Positions 1 through 8,783 of a stretch of 64,000 bases of DNA are shown here, piece after piece. The position numbers and the translations under genes are program-made. The notes under the pieces were generated by a model. It was not told where the DNA came from and ran no database searches. It worked only from the letters and a program-made list of their open reading frames with translations. Within the stretch, counting starts at the first letter, position 1; each line of letters starts with the position of its first letter. Origin of the DNA: Polynucleobacter sp. MWH-UH24A (GTDB taxonomy: Bacteria > Pseudomonadota > Gammaproteobacteria > Burkholderiales > Burkholderiaceae); NCBI RefSeq assembly GCF_018687475.1, contig NZ_CP061292.1:248001-312000 (forward strand), written 5' to 3'.

Positions 1-82
1 CTTCATTAAAGCGTGCTTGCACAATCGCAATCCTCAGATCTTGGCCATTTAAGTCAGCCTCAAAGACATCAATATCATTCAT
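1..82 (-). CDS. ribH: 6,7-dimethyl-8-ribityllumazine synthase, N-terminal fragment (cut by window edge)
   Basis: Only the first 27 codons are inside the window. The reverse strand reads from an ATG at 82: [14 protein letters not shown], then [13 protein letters not shown]. The [10 protein letters not shown] stretch is the conserved first beta strand of lumazine synthase, which condenses the DHBP product of RibB with 5-amino-6-ribitylaminouracil in the penultimate riboflavin step. The gene starts 10 bases after the stop of the RibBA-like gene on the same strand, so the two are almost certainly co-transcribed. The identification rests on a short but characteristic N-terminus and on the riboflavin context. 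Confidence 0.8.
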   Translation of the reverse strand, partial: MNDIDVFEADLNGQDLRIAIVQARFNE

Positions 83-92
83 GCTATGTTCC

Positions 93-1271
93 TCAGGATG
101 GGATTGGTGTGTAGGGAATGTGATCAATAATCTCTAATTGGTAGCCAGATAAACTCGGCACTCTAGATGAGTTAGCGAGTAGGCGCATTTTGCGCACACC
201 CAAATCTTTGAGTATTTGTGCCCCAATTCCGTAGCTGCGAAAATCGGTTTTACGCTCTGTACCGGGATGAACTGAGGGGGTTGAGGGCTTGAGATCGGAG
301 TGCTGGTCCAATTGGGTCAGCTTCTCAAACTGCGAAAGCCATTTGTGCTCATTGGGGGCTGCAACTCCTGCAGCATTTAGTAAAACAGCGACGCCGCAGG
401 GTGCATTAGCGATTACTTGCAGAGCTTTGCTCAAAGGCCAGGAGTGCGTCGATTGATCGATGTCCAAAATATCCAAAACAGTGACCGGTTCATGAACCCG
501 AACAATCGCTTCTTCGGCCGATTGTGGGTTTCCTTGAATAAGTGCAAGGTGTAAACAGTTACTCGGTGTATCACGATATACCACGCCCGTAAAGCGACCC
601 CAAGGACTTGCAAACTCGCGCACACCCTCACGCAGCACAATGCTCTCGGTTTGGCTGCGATACTGAATCAGGTCCGCAATGGTCCCAATTTTTAATTGAT
701 GGGCTTTGGCAAATTCAATCAGATCTGGTAAGCGCGCCATGCTGCCATCGTCTTTCATGATTTCACAAATCACGGCTGTGGATGAGCAGCCAGCAAGACT
801 TGCTAAATCACAGCCAGCTTCGGTATGGCCAGAGCGTATCAATACACCCCCAGGTTGAGCCATTAATGGAAAGACGTGGCCTGGTTGCACTAAATCAGCT
901 GGTTTGGCAGTTGGGGCGACTGCAGCTTGAATGGTGCGCGCGCGATCTGCTGCGGAGATGCCAGTGGTCACGCCACTAGCGGCCTCAATCGATACCGTAA
1001 AGTTTGTGCCCAAAGCAGTACCATTCTCTCGAACCATGAGTGGCAAATTGAGCTGTTGGCAACGCTCCTTGGTGAGCGTGAGGCAAATGAGACCCCGACC
1101 ATGTTTAGCCATGAAGTTAATTGCTTCCGCGCTAACGTGATCAGCCGCAAGAACTAAATCACCTTCATTCTCGCGATCCTCTTCATCAACCAAGATGATC
1201 ATCTTACCGGCCCGAAGGTCGGCCACGATCTCATGAACGGGGCTGATGGCTGGTAAGGATACGTTTGGCAT
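93..1271 (-). CDS. ribB: RibBA-like protein: DHBP synthase with a degenerate GTP cyclohydrolase II domain
   Basis: A 392-residue protein. Residues 1-205 form a complete 3,4-dihydroxy-2-butanone 4-phosphate synthase domain, with the acidic motif [11 protein letters not shown] at 29-39 and [11 protein letters not shown] at 146-156. Residues 209-392 have the fold signature of GTP cyclohydrolase II (VRVHEPV near 257; [12 protein letters not shown] near 342). However, the three zinc-binding cysteines that normally follow VRVHSE are absent, and so is the catalytic QEGRGIG motif. The protein is therefore predicted to make DHBP but not to open the GTP ring, like the RibBX class. Another RibA should exist elsewhere. 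The gene lies upstream of ribH on the same strand. No FMN riboswitch was found in the leader. Confidence 0.9.
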   Translation of the reverse strand: MPNVSLPAISPVHEIVADLRAGKMIILVDEEDRENEGDLVLAADHVSAEAINFMAKHGRGLICLTLTKERCQQLNLPLMVRENGTALGTNFTVSIEAASGVTTGISAADRARTIQAAVAPTAKPADLVQPGHVFPLMAQPGGVLIRSGHTEAGCDLASLAGCSSTAVICEIMKDDGSMARLPDLIEFAKAHQLKIGTIADLIQYRSQTESIVLREGVREFASPWGRFTGVVYRDTPSNCLHLALIQGNPQSAEEAIVRVHEPVTVLDILDIDQSTHSWPLSKALQVIANAPCGVAVLLNAAGVAAPNEHKWLSQFEKLTQLDQHSDLKPSTPSVHPGTERKTDFRSYGIGAQILKDLGVRKMRLLANSSRVPSLSGYQLEIIDHIPYTPIPS

Positions 1272-1417
1272 GGTAGAGGAATTTGCAAATAGAGCGTCAT
1301 TTTAAGCCCTCTTGCTGCTTTGTAGGGCTTTACGACAGGATTTTCCGAGGGGGCCGATGGTTAAGCCATGAGGACTTTGGAACAATTTTGGGGATCAGCC
1401 ACTTCTGGAGTAAACCC

Positions 1418-1660
1418 ATGAACCATGACCATCGATCTGAATCCGGAATCGTATTACTTGAACTGCTAATTGCGATGACCTTGATTGTGGGTAGTATCAC
1501 GGTCGCGCACGCGATTTATTCAAAACTCGTTATGAAGGCCGTACAACTGGAGCAGTCCCATGCGGTGTGGGTTCAGCAAAAGAATCAGCATGAAATGACG
1601 TTTTACTTAAATCGCTTAAAAAGCCAGCAGTCTCAGAATTCAGCGCAATCAAAACGATGA
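1418..1660 (+). CDS. Type IV prepilin-like minor pilin, PilV-like
   Basis: An 80-residue protein starting at the ATG at 1418, chosen because GGAG lies 7 bases upstream; the reading frame extends further up but without a comparable site. A short leader ending in SG precedes IVLLELLIAMTLIVG. This is the class III prepilin signature: cleavage after Gly, Glu at mature position 5, then a hydrophobic helix. The rest is short and polar, too small for a full pilin head. It is first in a four-gene run whose members overlap by 4 to 8 bases, the usual arrangement of minor pilins that prime pilus assembly. PilV is the best guess from position and size. It could equally be a type II secretion pseudopilin. 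Confidence 0.6.
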   Translation: MNHDHRSESGIVLLELLIAMTLIVGSITVAHAIYSKLVMKAVQLEQSHAVWVQQKNQHEMTFYLNRLKSQQSQNSAQSKR

Positions 1661-2307
1661 GTCTATTGGCATGTTTGACCGCGCTTACACTCAGTACGAT
1701 TTTGCTTTTACCACCCGCTTGGTTAGTTCATCGAGTCCTGATTCACCAGTCGCAGATCGAGACTCGATTTTTACAGCAACAGAATCTGGATCGTTCGCTC
1801 GAGTTAATGAGTCGAGCGATTCAGGGCGCTGGGTATCAAGCAACGACATCGCAGTATCAAGCAACCGTCGAATCAATCAAAATCCAAAAAGGATCTTCTT
1901 CTCGCAGTGGTGATGCAATTGTGCTTACCCAAGATATTCCAGATCAATTGGGATATGACTGCATGGGTAATTCCTTAACGCGTGAGCGAACCATCAAACA
2001 GCAAGCTTATCAGCGGTTTTATCTGGAACCTAATCGGCATGATTCTCGGACTCAAAAACTAATGTGTCAAAGCGTTGATCGTCAGGGTCGATTGCATCAG
2101 GGAGAAATTCTAAATAATGTTCTGTCTTTACAAATCGATTGGGTGCGAGTGAACTCGCTTACCCATCAACCTGAGATTTCTCGTACCTCAACCGGCTTAA
2201 TTACTATTACCCTAAGGGTGCAACCTCAAATCGGACAAAATGATCCTGCTCGGGTTATCGAGCAGACGCGCTACATCAGTCAGCGTCACGGAATGTATAA
2301 CCCATGA
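1657..2307 (+). CDS. PilW-like pilin-related protein lacking a prepilin leader
   Basis: A 216-residue protein whose ATG overlaps the previous stop by 4 bases. It starts directly with a hydrophobic helix (MSLLACLTALTLSTILLLPP). MSRAIQGAGY at about residue 51 resembles the LTRDIRMAGY-type segment of PilW proteins. The later part is a polar, strand-rich domain with several cysteines. The Gly at -1 and Glu at +5 of a prepilin are missing, so translation seems to begin where a mature pilin would. Either it is inserted without prepilin-peptidase processing or the gene is degenerating. The family assignment comes from operon order plus weak motif resemblance. Confidence 0.5.
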   Translation: MSLLACLTALTLSTILLLPPAWLVHRVLIHQSQIETRFLQQQNLDRSLELMSRAIQGAGYQATTSQYQATVESIKIQKGSSSRSGDAIVLTQDIPDQLGYDCMGNSLTRERTIKQQAYQRFYLEPNRHDSRTQKLMCQSVDRQGRLHQGEILNNVLSLQIDWVRVNSLTHQPEISRTSTGLITITLRVQPQIGQNDPARVIEQTRYISQRHGMYNP

Positions 2308-2720
2308 TTTTGCTCTGGGTGATGAGCTTATTACTCTATCTGGCTTGGACGGTTGCCCAGTTGGAGTCGGTGCTCGCGCTTGAGATTCAATCGCAAGCAA
2401 TCCAGGTTCGATCTCAATCCGAGTTTGAGAAGGCAGAAGCGCTCCTAGCCCATTGCGAGGATCGGCTTAAAACATTATTGATCCATGGGGCAGATTCTGT
2501 AGAGATGGACTTCAATTTTTTAGACCTTGAAGGGTGCCGACCAAAGTTGATCAGTAACTTTGGCAACTCTGCAACACCTAATTTGAATAATCCTCATATG
2601 ATAAACATACGCTGGATTGAGATGGAAGTGGGACAGGGTATTCGTCTTCGCAGCGTGTTTCGTTATCAAATTACGGGCCAACAACTTAGTCGTACCAATT
2701 GGCAAATACTCTATGAGTAA
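2304..2720 (+). CDS. PilX/GspK-like pilin-related protein
   Basis: A 138-residue protein overlapping its upstream neighbour by 4 bases. It opens with one hydrophobic helix (MILLWVMSLLLYLAWTVAQL) followed by a polar helix and the segment FEKAEALLAHCEDRL, which resembles the F.EAE.AL..AE..L pattern of PilX and GspK minor pilins. As in the preceding gene, there is no prepilin leader and no Glu at mature position 5; GspK-type proteins naturally lack that Glu. The body is small, with a few cysteines. The call depends on position between PilW-like and FimT-like genes and on this helix pattern. Confidence 0.45.
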   Translation: MILLWVMSLLLYLAWTVAQLESVLALEIQSQAIQVRSQSEFEKAEALLAHCEDRLKTLLIHGADSVEMDFNFLDLEGCRPKLISNFGNSATPNLNNPHMINIRWIEMEVGQGIRLRSVFRYQITGQQLSRTNWQILYE

Positions 2721-3294
2721 GAGGCACATCCATTATTTATTTGACTCAAGAGAGGGCGGGGAACAGGGGTATTCCTTATTGGAGTTGATGGTAGTCATCG
2801 CGCTTATCAGTTTGATCTTGATGGTTGGAGTACCCCAAATACAGGCCCAGTTTTATGAGCGAGAGCTCGAGCATGCGGCGCGCCAATTCATTTATCACGC
2901 TCAGTTTGCTAGGCAGCGTGCGCTTTATGGGGGTCACGACATGCTTTTGAAACCAATAGTAGCTAATGATGATGAAGCAAATTGGAAATTAGGGTGGCAG
3001 GTTGAGGGTATTGGTGCAAACGACTCGATAGCGATTGTTGCCCAGTATTTTCTGCCTTCCAATATTACGATTCAGTCCAAAGGGTTTGTCGATCCACATT
3101 CTGGGCAAAGCCAGATTCGCTTTAATCCTGCAGGTGCAGCTAAATCAAAACATGGTGGCTTTGTTGCCAATCGTTTGATCTTTGCCCATACTAAAAATAC
3201 AGATTTGCAGCGGCATGTGATCTTGGCGGCAAGCGGTCGCTGGCGCATCTGTAATCCGAATTCGTCCTTTCATCGTAAGGAACTTAATTGTTAG
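2713..3294 (+). CDS. FimT/GspH-like prepilin-type protein
   Basis: A 193-residue protein. The start at 2713 overlaps the preceding stop by 8 bases and leaves a 20-residue charged leader. The cleavage region is EQG followed by YSLLELMVVIALISLILMVG, with Gly at -1 and Glu at +5, a textbook prepilin peptidase site. About 20 residues later HAARQFIYHAQFARQRA fits the helix of FimT and GspH proteins. The C-terminal half is beta-rich and ends in a glycine/asparagine and cysteine segment, as in GspH pseudopilins. It closes the four-gene minor pilin run. The next gene, ribD, begins 48 bases downstream and is functionally unrelated. Confidence 0.75.
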   Translation: MSKRHIHYLFDSREGGEQGYSLLELMVVIALISLILMVGVPQIQAQFYERELEHAARQFIYHAQFARQRALYGGHDMLLKPIVANDDEANWKLGWQVEGIGANDSIAIVAQYFLPSNITIQSKGFVDPHSGQSQIRFNPAGAAKSKHGGFVANRLIFAHTKNTDLQRHVILAASGRWRICNPNSSFHRKELNC

Positions 3295-3342
3295 CAGATT
3301 ACCGCTCTATTAGTCATTCCATAAATCAGGTTTAATAGCGCT

Positions 3343-4464
3343 ATGACCCAATTTAGTTCATTTGATCGACAGATGATGGCCTTGGCGCTTGAGGAGGCCA
3401 ACAAGGCGCTGTATCTCTCCAATCCCAATCCACGGGTGGGTTGCGTGATCACCAAGGGTGAACAAATTGTGGGCCAAGGGTTTACTCAGCAAGTTGGGTC
3501 CCAACACGCCGAGATTGAAGCAATTGCTAATGCACGACGCTTGGGAACAAGTGACGCTGATCTTGCTGCCAGCACGTTTTATGTCACGCTTGAACCTTGT
3601 TCGCATACTGGTCGGACACCGCCGTGTTGTGATGTGCTCACCCAGCTTTCACCAAAGCGAGTTGTGATTGCCATGCAAGATCCCAATCCCAAGGTCTCTG
3701 GGCGGGGTATCGCAAGCTTAGAAAAGCATGGAATTGAGGTGGACCTTGGTCTAATGGCGCATGAAGCGGCTTTACTGAATCCTGGATTTATCAAACGCAT
3801 GACCCTGGGTCTTCCATATGTACGCATGAAGATTGCATCGAGTCTAGATGGTCGTACCGCACTGCCCAATGGAAAGAGTCAATGGATTACAGGGCCGGCA
3901 GCACGTGCAGATGGCCATCATTGGCGAGCCCAAGCATGCGCCATTCTCTCGGGGGTGGGTACGGTGAAGGAGGATGATCCAGCGCTCAGCGTTCGTGAGG
4001 TCAGCACTTCGCGCCAGCCACTGCGAGTGATTGTGGATTCACAACTGGAGATTTCATTAGGAGCCAAGGTGCTGAGTGATGCGAATGCCATCATCATTTG
4101 CGCTAATCCAGAGCCAAACCACTTAAAGAGAATTCAAAAAGAATTAGCAGCGCGTGGCATTGAGGTAGTTCAAATTCCAAATACGAAAGGTAAGGTGGAC
4201 TTATCTAAACTGTTTGCTTATTTGGCTACTGAGCGTGAGATGAATGAGGTACATGTTGAGTCAGGGTATAAATTAAATGGCTCACTGATTCGCGAAGGCT
4301 GTGTCGATGAGCTCCTTATCTACCAAGCGCCTTGCTTTTTGGGCGAGGGCTTAGGAATGGTCAATATTGGGCCGCTTCAAGAACTGTCACAAAGGGATTC
4401 TTGGCGAATTATTGAGCACACTTTAATTGGTGATGATATCCGAATTCGGGCATTACGACGTTAA
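3343..4464 (+). CDS. ribD: Bifunctional riboflavin biosynthesis deaminase/reductase RibD
   Basis: A 373-residue cytosolic enzyme for the second and third steps of riboflavin synthesis: deamination of the pyrimidine, then reduction of its ribosyl side chain. The deaminase domain (1-145) shows the zinc motif HAE at 55-57 and PCSHTGRTPPCC at 85-96 with the two ligand cysteines. The reductase domain (about 150-373) starts with the conserved RMKIASSLDGRTA and ends with a glycine-rich NADPH-binding fold. Length is normal for the family. It is followed 36 bases later by riboflavin synthase, probably in one transcript. Confidence 0.97.
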   Translation: MTQFSSFDRQMMALALEEANKALYLSNPNPRVGCVITKGEQIVGQGFTQQVGSQHAEIEAIANARRLGTSDADLAASTFYVTLEPCSHTGRTPPCCDVLTQLSPKRVVIAMQDPNPKVSGRGIASLEKHGIEVDLGLMAHEAALLNPGFIKRMTLGLPYVRMKIASSLDGRTALPNGKSQWITGPAARADGHHWRAQACAILSGVGTVKEDDPALSVREVSTSRQPLRVIVDSQLEISLGAKVLSDANAIIICANPEPNHLKRIQKELAARGIEVVQIPNTKGKVDLSKLFAYLATEREMNEVHVESGYKLNGSLIREGCVDELLIYQAPCFLGEGLGMVNIGPLQELSQRDSWRIIEHTLIGDDIRIRALRR

Positions 4465-4500
4465 GTGATTAAGCATCACATAGGCTGATATAGTTCATTC

Positions 4501-5115
4501 ATGTTTACTGGAATCATTACTGCGATTGGTGAGATTACACATCTCACTCCAAAAGGGGATGGCCTCCATTTAACTGTCACAACCCCTGCCAACTATCTTG
4601 ATGATGTAGCGATTGGTGATAGCATTGCGCTCAACGGTGCCTGTATGACGGTTACGACTATGCAAACCAATGCCTTTGAAGTGGATGTTTCACAGGAATC
4701 GGTCTCGAAAACAACCGGATTAAACCAGCTTGGGTCTGTGAATTTAGAAAAGGCTCTACGATTTAACGATCGTTTGGGCGGCCACTTGGTCAGTGGCCAT
4801 GTGGATGGGATTGGCACGGTTCAATCATTTGCTCCTGTTCAAGGTGATGCATATGGCTCATGGAAGCTAGTAATCAATGTACCGCAATCATTGGCGCCTT
4901 ATCTGGCCTACAAAGGGTCAATTGTGGTGAACGGCGTATCGCTCACGGTCAATCAAGCAGGATCGAAAGATCAATCCGAATGCCCTATTGAAATCAACAT
5001 CATTCCCCATACCTTGGATCACACCACACTAGGCAAACTCAAGGCAGGCGATCACGTGAACTTGGAAGTAGATCTAATCGCGCGCTATGTGGCGCGTATG
5101 CTCAGCAAAGAATAA
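4501..5115 (+). CDS. ribE: Riboflavin synthase alpha subunit
   Basis: A 204-residue protein that converts two lumazine molecules to riboflavin and a recycled pyrimidine. The diagnostic N-terminus MFTGIITAIGEI is present. The protein consists of two tandem lumazine-binding barrels, about 1-97 and 98-200. The first contains NGACMTVT, LGGHLVSGHVDG follows at about 97-108, and the second contains NGVSLTVN. Both are the repeated family motifs. The C-terminal trimerisation helix is complete. It lies downstream of ribD. The 3' end overlaps by 31 bases the tail of an oppositely oriented HTH gene. The symbol ribC is used for the same enzyme in some species. Confidence 0.97.
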   Translation: MFTGIITAIGEITHLTPKGDGLHLTVTTPANYLDDVAIGDSIALNGACMTVTTMQTNAFEVDVSQESVSKTTGLNQLGSVNLEKALRFNDRLGGHLVSGHVDGIGTVQSFAPVQGDAYGSWKLVINVPQSLAPYLAYKGSIVVNGVSLTVNQAGSKDQSECPIEINIIPHTLDHTTLGKLKAGDHVNLEVDLIARYVARMLSKE

Positions 5116-5363
5116 GCCTTAATCACTGTTTTTTGCTTTAATCGCCGCAAATCAGCTGAAGAAAATAGCTGACTTCGACCTACATTTTGTGTCGACTTCA
5201 ATTTTCCAGCTTGAACATATCTTCTAAAGGTTGGCATTGATACTTCGAGGTATTGTGCAGCCTCATCAGCAGAAAAAAGAGAATTCTTTAGGTGATCAAA
5301 GATCTGAGAGTGAGAAAACGATTTGGTTGAACTAGTTATGCTTGGCATGAGTTGATGATCCAT
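5085..5363 (-). CDS. Small helix-turn-helix protein, excisionase/MerR-like
   Basis: A 92-residue protein read from an ATG at 5363, chosen because it lies just after the queC stop and has a weak AGAAAG upstream. Residues about 28-75 form one winged helix-turn-helix: SADEAAQYLEVSMPTFRRYV followed by a GKLKS turn, then GRSQLFSSADLRRL. This is the pattern of excisionase-type HTH proteins, which bind DNA as small regulators or recombination directionality factors. No integrase lies beside it, so a regulatory role is more likely. It starts 4 bases after queC on the same strand, and its 3' end runs antisense into ribE. The function is unknown. Confidence 0.6.
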   Translation of the reverse strand: MDHQLMPSITSSTKSFSHSQIFDHLKNSLFSADEAAQYLEVSMPTFRRYVQAGKLKSTQNVGRSQLFSSADLRRLKQKTVIKAYSLLSIRAT

Positions 5364-5367
5364 CTTT

Positions 5368-6114
5368 CTAAAGTTGGTATCGCGTTGGATCAGCGATCCC
5401 AGCTTCTTTAAATCCCGCTTTACGAAGTTGACAGGACTCACAAACGCCGCAGGCTTTCCCTTCCGCATTGGCTTGATAGCACGACACCGTTTGGCTGTAA
5501 TCAATCCCTAGAGATTGGCCTAGTTGAATAATCTGTGCCTTACTCATTGAAATGATCGGCGCATGAATTCGAAATCGGTGCTGCTCATCAGTAGACTCGA
5601 CCCCAACCTTCGTTGCTAAGTTCGCCATCATTTCAAAGGATTTCACATACTCTGGGCGGCAATCCGGATATCCAGAGTAATCCACTGCATTGGCGCCGTA
5701 GAACACATCAATACTGCCTAAAGACTCTGCCCAGGCTAAGGCCATCGAGAGCATGATGGTGTTGCGAGCAGGCACATACGTAATTGGAATTGCTGTTGTC
5801 TTCGGATCACCTTCGGTGGGTACGCGCAGTGTCTGGTCGGTGAGGGCTGATCCACCAAAGCGGGCGAGATCCAGGTGAATGACCTCATGCCGCTCAACAC
5901 CAAACGATTGAGCAATCTTTTTTGCAGCATCCAACTCTGAGGAATGTTTTTGGCCGTAATGAACCGAGAGGGCATAACAGCGATAGCCGAGTTGTTTGGC
6001 TAGCGCCAGAATGGTCGTGGAGTCTAAACCGCCGGAGAACAGAATGACCGCAGGGCTATTGGGAGTGCGGGCCTGTGATGGAGCAAAAGAATGCTTAAAA
6101 GCAGAAAAGTCCAA
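5368..6114 (-). CDS. queC: 7-cyano-7-deazaguanine synthase
   Basis: A 248-residue enzyme of queuosine (tRNA) biosynthesis that turns 7-carboxy-7-deazaguanine into preQ0 using ATP and ammonia. The PP-loop SGGLDST is at residues 27-33. The C-terminal zinc site is visible as [17 protein letters not shown], four cysteines. [15 protein letters not shown] is the conserved substrate-side segment. Length is typical apart from a 20-residue N-terminal extension. It lies 21 bases downstream of cpoB on the same strand, the usual neighbourhood at the end of the tol-pal cluster. Confidence 0.95.
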   Translation of the reverse strand: MDFSAFKHSFAPSQARTPNSPAVILFSGGLDSTTILALAKQLGYRCYALSVHYGQKHSSELDAAKKIAQSFGVERHEVIHLDLARFGGSALTDQTLRVPTEGDPKTTAIPITYVPARNTIMLSMALAWAESLGSIDVFYGANAVDYSGYPDCRPEYVKSFEMMANLATKVGVESTDEQHRFRIHAPIISMSKAQIIQLGQSLGIDYSQTVSCYQANAEGKACGVCESCQLRKAGFKEAGIADPTRYQL

Positions 6115-6135
6115 AATTAGAAATCCAGGATCTAC

Positions 6136-6855
6136 TTACTTGATATTGGCAACAATCGGCTTTGCTTCTTTGGCAGCCTCAGAGTCTGGATATTTGGAAA
6201 TCAGGTCACTCAGCACCTTTTTAGCTACTGCTTTCTTACCAGATTCTAGATTGGCATTACCAAGGGTTAACATCGCCGCCGGAACCCTTTGATGCCCCGG
6301 AAATCGACTAATCAGCGTTTGTAGTTGATTGATTGAACCGTTGTAATCCTTCAGTGCGTACTTGGTATTGCCGGACCAAAAGAGTGCAAGCGGTAAATAG
6401 GGGCTAGAAGGGTATTTCCGAATAAATGCAGTGAGATCAGAATCCGCTTTTTTGACCTGATTGTTCTGAAACGCATTAAGTGCTTCTTCATAAGCAGAAC
6501 GCTCACCGGCTTGCACCACCCCGGTCACGCCCTCCACTTCAATGGTTTGGGGCTCAAATCGAGTCAGTCGATTATCTAAATCTTGATAGTAAGTTTTTTG
6601 ATTCTTGGTCAGATCATCGGTTTGCTTTTGCAAACTTTCGATTTGTCCACGCAGTTGAGCGTTCTCCGAACGTAGCTTCTCGATTTGGTTTTGTAGATCC
6701 AAAATCGCACCTTGCGAGGCTTGCACCGATTTGCGCATTTCCAAAATTGCTTTGCGGGCTTCGTCATCAGAGAAAATAGCCCACGCATTACTGGAAAGTA
6801 ACGCACCTAGGGAAATCGTCAGTGCAATGCGTGTATAGCTAGAGATAGCAGTCAA
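6136..6855 (-). CDS. cpoB: Periplasmic Tol-Pal accessory protein CpoB (YbgF)
   Basis: A 239-residue periplasmic protein with a signal peptide of about 26 residues ending in NAWA. A trimerising coiled coil follows at about 33-90 (LDLQNQIEKLRSENAQL and similar heptads). Three TPR-like repeats lie at about 120-239 (YEEALNAFQNNQVKKAD; YPSSPYLPLALFWSGNTKY; FPGHQRVPAAMLTLGNANLE). CpoB coordinates outer-membrane constriction with peptidoglycan synthesis at division and interacts with TolA and PBP1B in E. coli. It starts 12 bases after pal, the last tol-pal gene before queC. Confidence 0.93.
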   Translation of the reverse strand: MTAISSYTRIALTISLGALLSSNAWAIFSDDEARKAILEMRKSVQASQGAILDLQNQIEKLRSENAQLRGQIESLQKQTDDLTKNQKTYYQDLDNRLTRFEPQTIEVEGVTGVVQAGERSAYEEALNAFQNNQVKKADSDLTAFIRKYPSSPYLPLALFWSGNTKYALKDYNGSINQLQTLISRFPGHQRVPAAMLTLGNANLESGKKAVAKKVLSDLISKYPDSEAAKEAKPIVANIK

Positions 6856-6867
6856 TCGATCACACTC

Positions 6868-7377
6868 TTATTTGGTGATGTAAATGATGTCAGCACGACG
6901 GTTTTCAGCCCATGCCGCTTCGGTATTACCCTCCGCTTTGGGCTTTTCTTTACCAAGACTCACTGCCTCCATTTGACTATCGGGTACCCCAAGTGCTGCA
7001 AGTGCTTTACGTACGGCATCGGAGCGACGTTGACCAAGGGCGAGGTTGTATTCTGCGGTACCGCGATCGTCGGTATTACCTTGGATCATGATCTTCTGCT
7101 GAGGATTTTGTTTTAAGAAGGCCGCCCCAGCTTGTAGCATATTTTGATACTGGGGTTTAATGGTGTACTCATCAAAATCAAAATAGATGCTGCGTTGAAA
7201 GAGTGGGCTCTTCGGATCATTCCAAGGCTGAGAGGCGATATTACTGCCTTTAGCCTCATCGGTTTTCATGGTGCTGAGGTCATCTAACTTAACACCCGAA
7301 GAGCAAGCGCTCAGCAAGCCAATACCTCCCAAAATACTGGTTAGTACGAAGCGACGTTGGGGTGATATGGTGTTCAT
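6868..7377 (-). CDS. pal: Peptidoglycan-associated lipoprotein Pal
   Basis: A 169-residue outer-membrane lipoprotein. The start at 7377 is preferred over an upstream in-frame ATG because GGGAG lies about 6 bases before it. The lipobox LLSAC places the acylated cysteine at residue 25. The OmpA-like peptidoglycan-binding domain spans about 55-169, with IYFDFDEYTI, then GNTDDRGTAEYNLALGQRR containing the Asp and Arg that bind diaminopimelate. Pal tethers the outer membrane to the cell wall and is the partner of TolB. It lies between tolB and cpoB on the same strand. Confidence 0.96.
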   Translation of the reverse strand: MNTISPQRRFVLTSILGGIGLLSACSSGVKLDDLSTMKTDEAKGSNIASQPWNDPKSPLFQRSIYFDFDEYTIKPQYQNMLQAGAAFLKQNPQQKIMIQGNTDDRGTAEYNLALGQRRSDAVRKALAALGVPDSQMEAVSLGKEKPKAEGNTEAAWAENRRADIIYITK

Positions 7378-7469
7378 GCGCTCTCCCTCGAAAATAGTAT
7401 AAATTTTATGAACCAATGAACTGCAAACTAATGAATATTATGCCTTGGATTGTGGATCACTTAAGTAGA

Positions 7470-8774
7470 TTAGCGATCCATGAATGGACCCCAAGACGGT
7501 TGACGCACATCCGATCCTGGAACGCTCAAAATTTGTTTGACATAGCCATCCACTGAAACAGCGGCTAATACTTTTTTGCCCCCCACTTGGGTTGAATACA
7601 AAATGTAACGACCATTGGCGGCAAAGCTAGGTGACTCATCAAAGCTGGTATCCGTCATCGGAGTGCTATCGCCAGTGGCGAGGTTCATCAAAAAGAGCTT
7701 AAAGCCACCACCTGCACCGCCGATATAGGCTAAGTACTTACCATCGGGTGAGATCCGTGGCGATGTCGCATACGGTTGTTTAAAAGTGATGCGTCTTGCT
7801 GGTTCCCCGCGTTCGCCATCAGCGCTCATGCGATAGATTTGAGGATTGCCGCCTCGATCACTCGTGAAATAAAGGAACTTACCGTCTGGTGAAAATTGTG
7901 GTTCGGTATCGATGGTATTGCCTTGCGTCAGACGGCGCAGATTGCTGCCATCGGCATTGACTCGATAAATTTGCGTATTGCCATCTTTGGAGAGAGAAAC
8001 TGCAAGGCTCTTACCATCGGGGGCCCAGGATGGCGCGCTGTTGTTACCACGTTCATTTGAGAGAACAATGCGACGTCCGGTGACTAGTTCATGTACATAA
8101 ACTACGGGTTTACGATCTTCAAACGACACATACGCAATTTTTTGACCATCGGGTGACCACGCTACCGAAATGATTGGCTCACTACTGTTAAGCGCATTAC
8201 GCATATTTTGGCCGTCGGCATCTGAGATCACTAAGCGGTAACGTTTGCCCTCTTTCATGACGTACGAGAGTCGTGTCGAGAATACGCCACGTTCTCCCAA
8301 GAGTTTGAAGATGATGTCATCTGAAATCTTGTGGGCCGCAAGGCGCAAGTTATCTTCGCTTGTAGACACAATCAAACCATTGAGACTCTCGCCCTTACGG
8401 ATGTCATACAAGCGGTAACGAACCTCATATTGACCTGGAGATTTTTGAGTTACTGAGCCAACAGCTAAGGCATCGGCTCCACGTGCCGCCCAAGTTTTAA
8501 AGTTAGGAATGACTTGATCGTCCTCAACGCCGTTACCAAGCTCGACATTTCGGAAGTAGCCACTGCGTGTGAGGTTTTGGCGGATCACATCGGAAATCTT
8601 GACCGGTAATTTATCTTCATCTTTAAACCGGGCTATCGCAATCGGATAGAGCGTTTGGCCAACGCCTTTGATCTCGATATTCATTTGAGCATTCACAGGG
8701 GGAACGAAGAGTCCCAGGAAAATAGTAAATGCCAGCAGGGTGGCAATACGAATGCGTTCAAATGTCATGGACAT
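7470..8774 (-). CDS. tolB: Tol-Pal system translocation protein TolB
   Basis: A 434-residue periplasmic protein with a signal peptide cleaved near VNAQ (about residue 29). An N-terminal alpha/beta domain (30-165) is followed by a six-bladed beta-propeller. The propeller repeats are easy to see as recurring SPDGKxLxY segments (VAWSPDGQKIAYVSF, APSWAPDGKSLAVSL, PQFSPDGKFLYFTSD, PRISPDGKYLAYIGG). The propeller binds Pal and the N-terminus reaches TolA. An in-frame ATG at 8768 is an alternative start; neither has a strong Shine-Dalgarno. It follows tolA by 29 bases. Confidence 0.97.
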   Translation of the reverse strand: MSMTFERIRIATLLAFTIFLGLFVPPVNAQMNIEIKGVGQTLYPIAIARFKDEDKLPVKISDVIRQNLTRSGYFRNVELGNGVEDDQVIPNFKTWAARGADALAVGSVTQKSPGQYEVRYRLYDIRKGESLNGLIVSTSEDNLRLAAHKISDDIIFKLLGERGVFSTRLSYVMKEGKRYRLVISDADGQNMRNALNSSEPIISVAWSPDGQKIAYVSFEDRKPVVYVHELVTGRRIVLSNERGNNSAPSWAPDGKSLAVSLSKDGNTQIYRVNADGSNLRRLTQGNTIDTEPQFSPDGKFLYFTSDRGGNPQIYRMSADGERGEPARRITFKQPYATSPRISPDGKYLAYIGGAGGGFKLFLMNLATGDSTPMTDTSFDESPSFAANGRYILYSTQVGGKKVLAAVSVDGYVKQILSVPGSDVRQPSWGPFMDR

Positions 8775-8783
8775 TATTCTAGC

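Noticed and set aside
1272..1417. FMN riboswitch upstream of the RibBA-like gene
   Set aside because: The conserved riboswitch core (GGGTGAAATTCCC and ACCGGCGGT) was not found on either strand here, nor in the 48 bases before ribD.
1283..1417. Upstream extension of the PilV-like protein
   Set aside because: The in-frame ATG at 1283 lacks a ribosome site and would add 45 residues before the prepilin leader; the ATG at 1418 has GGAG.
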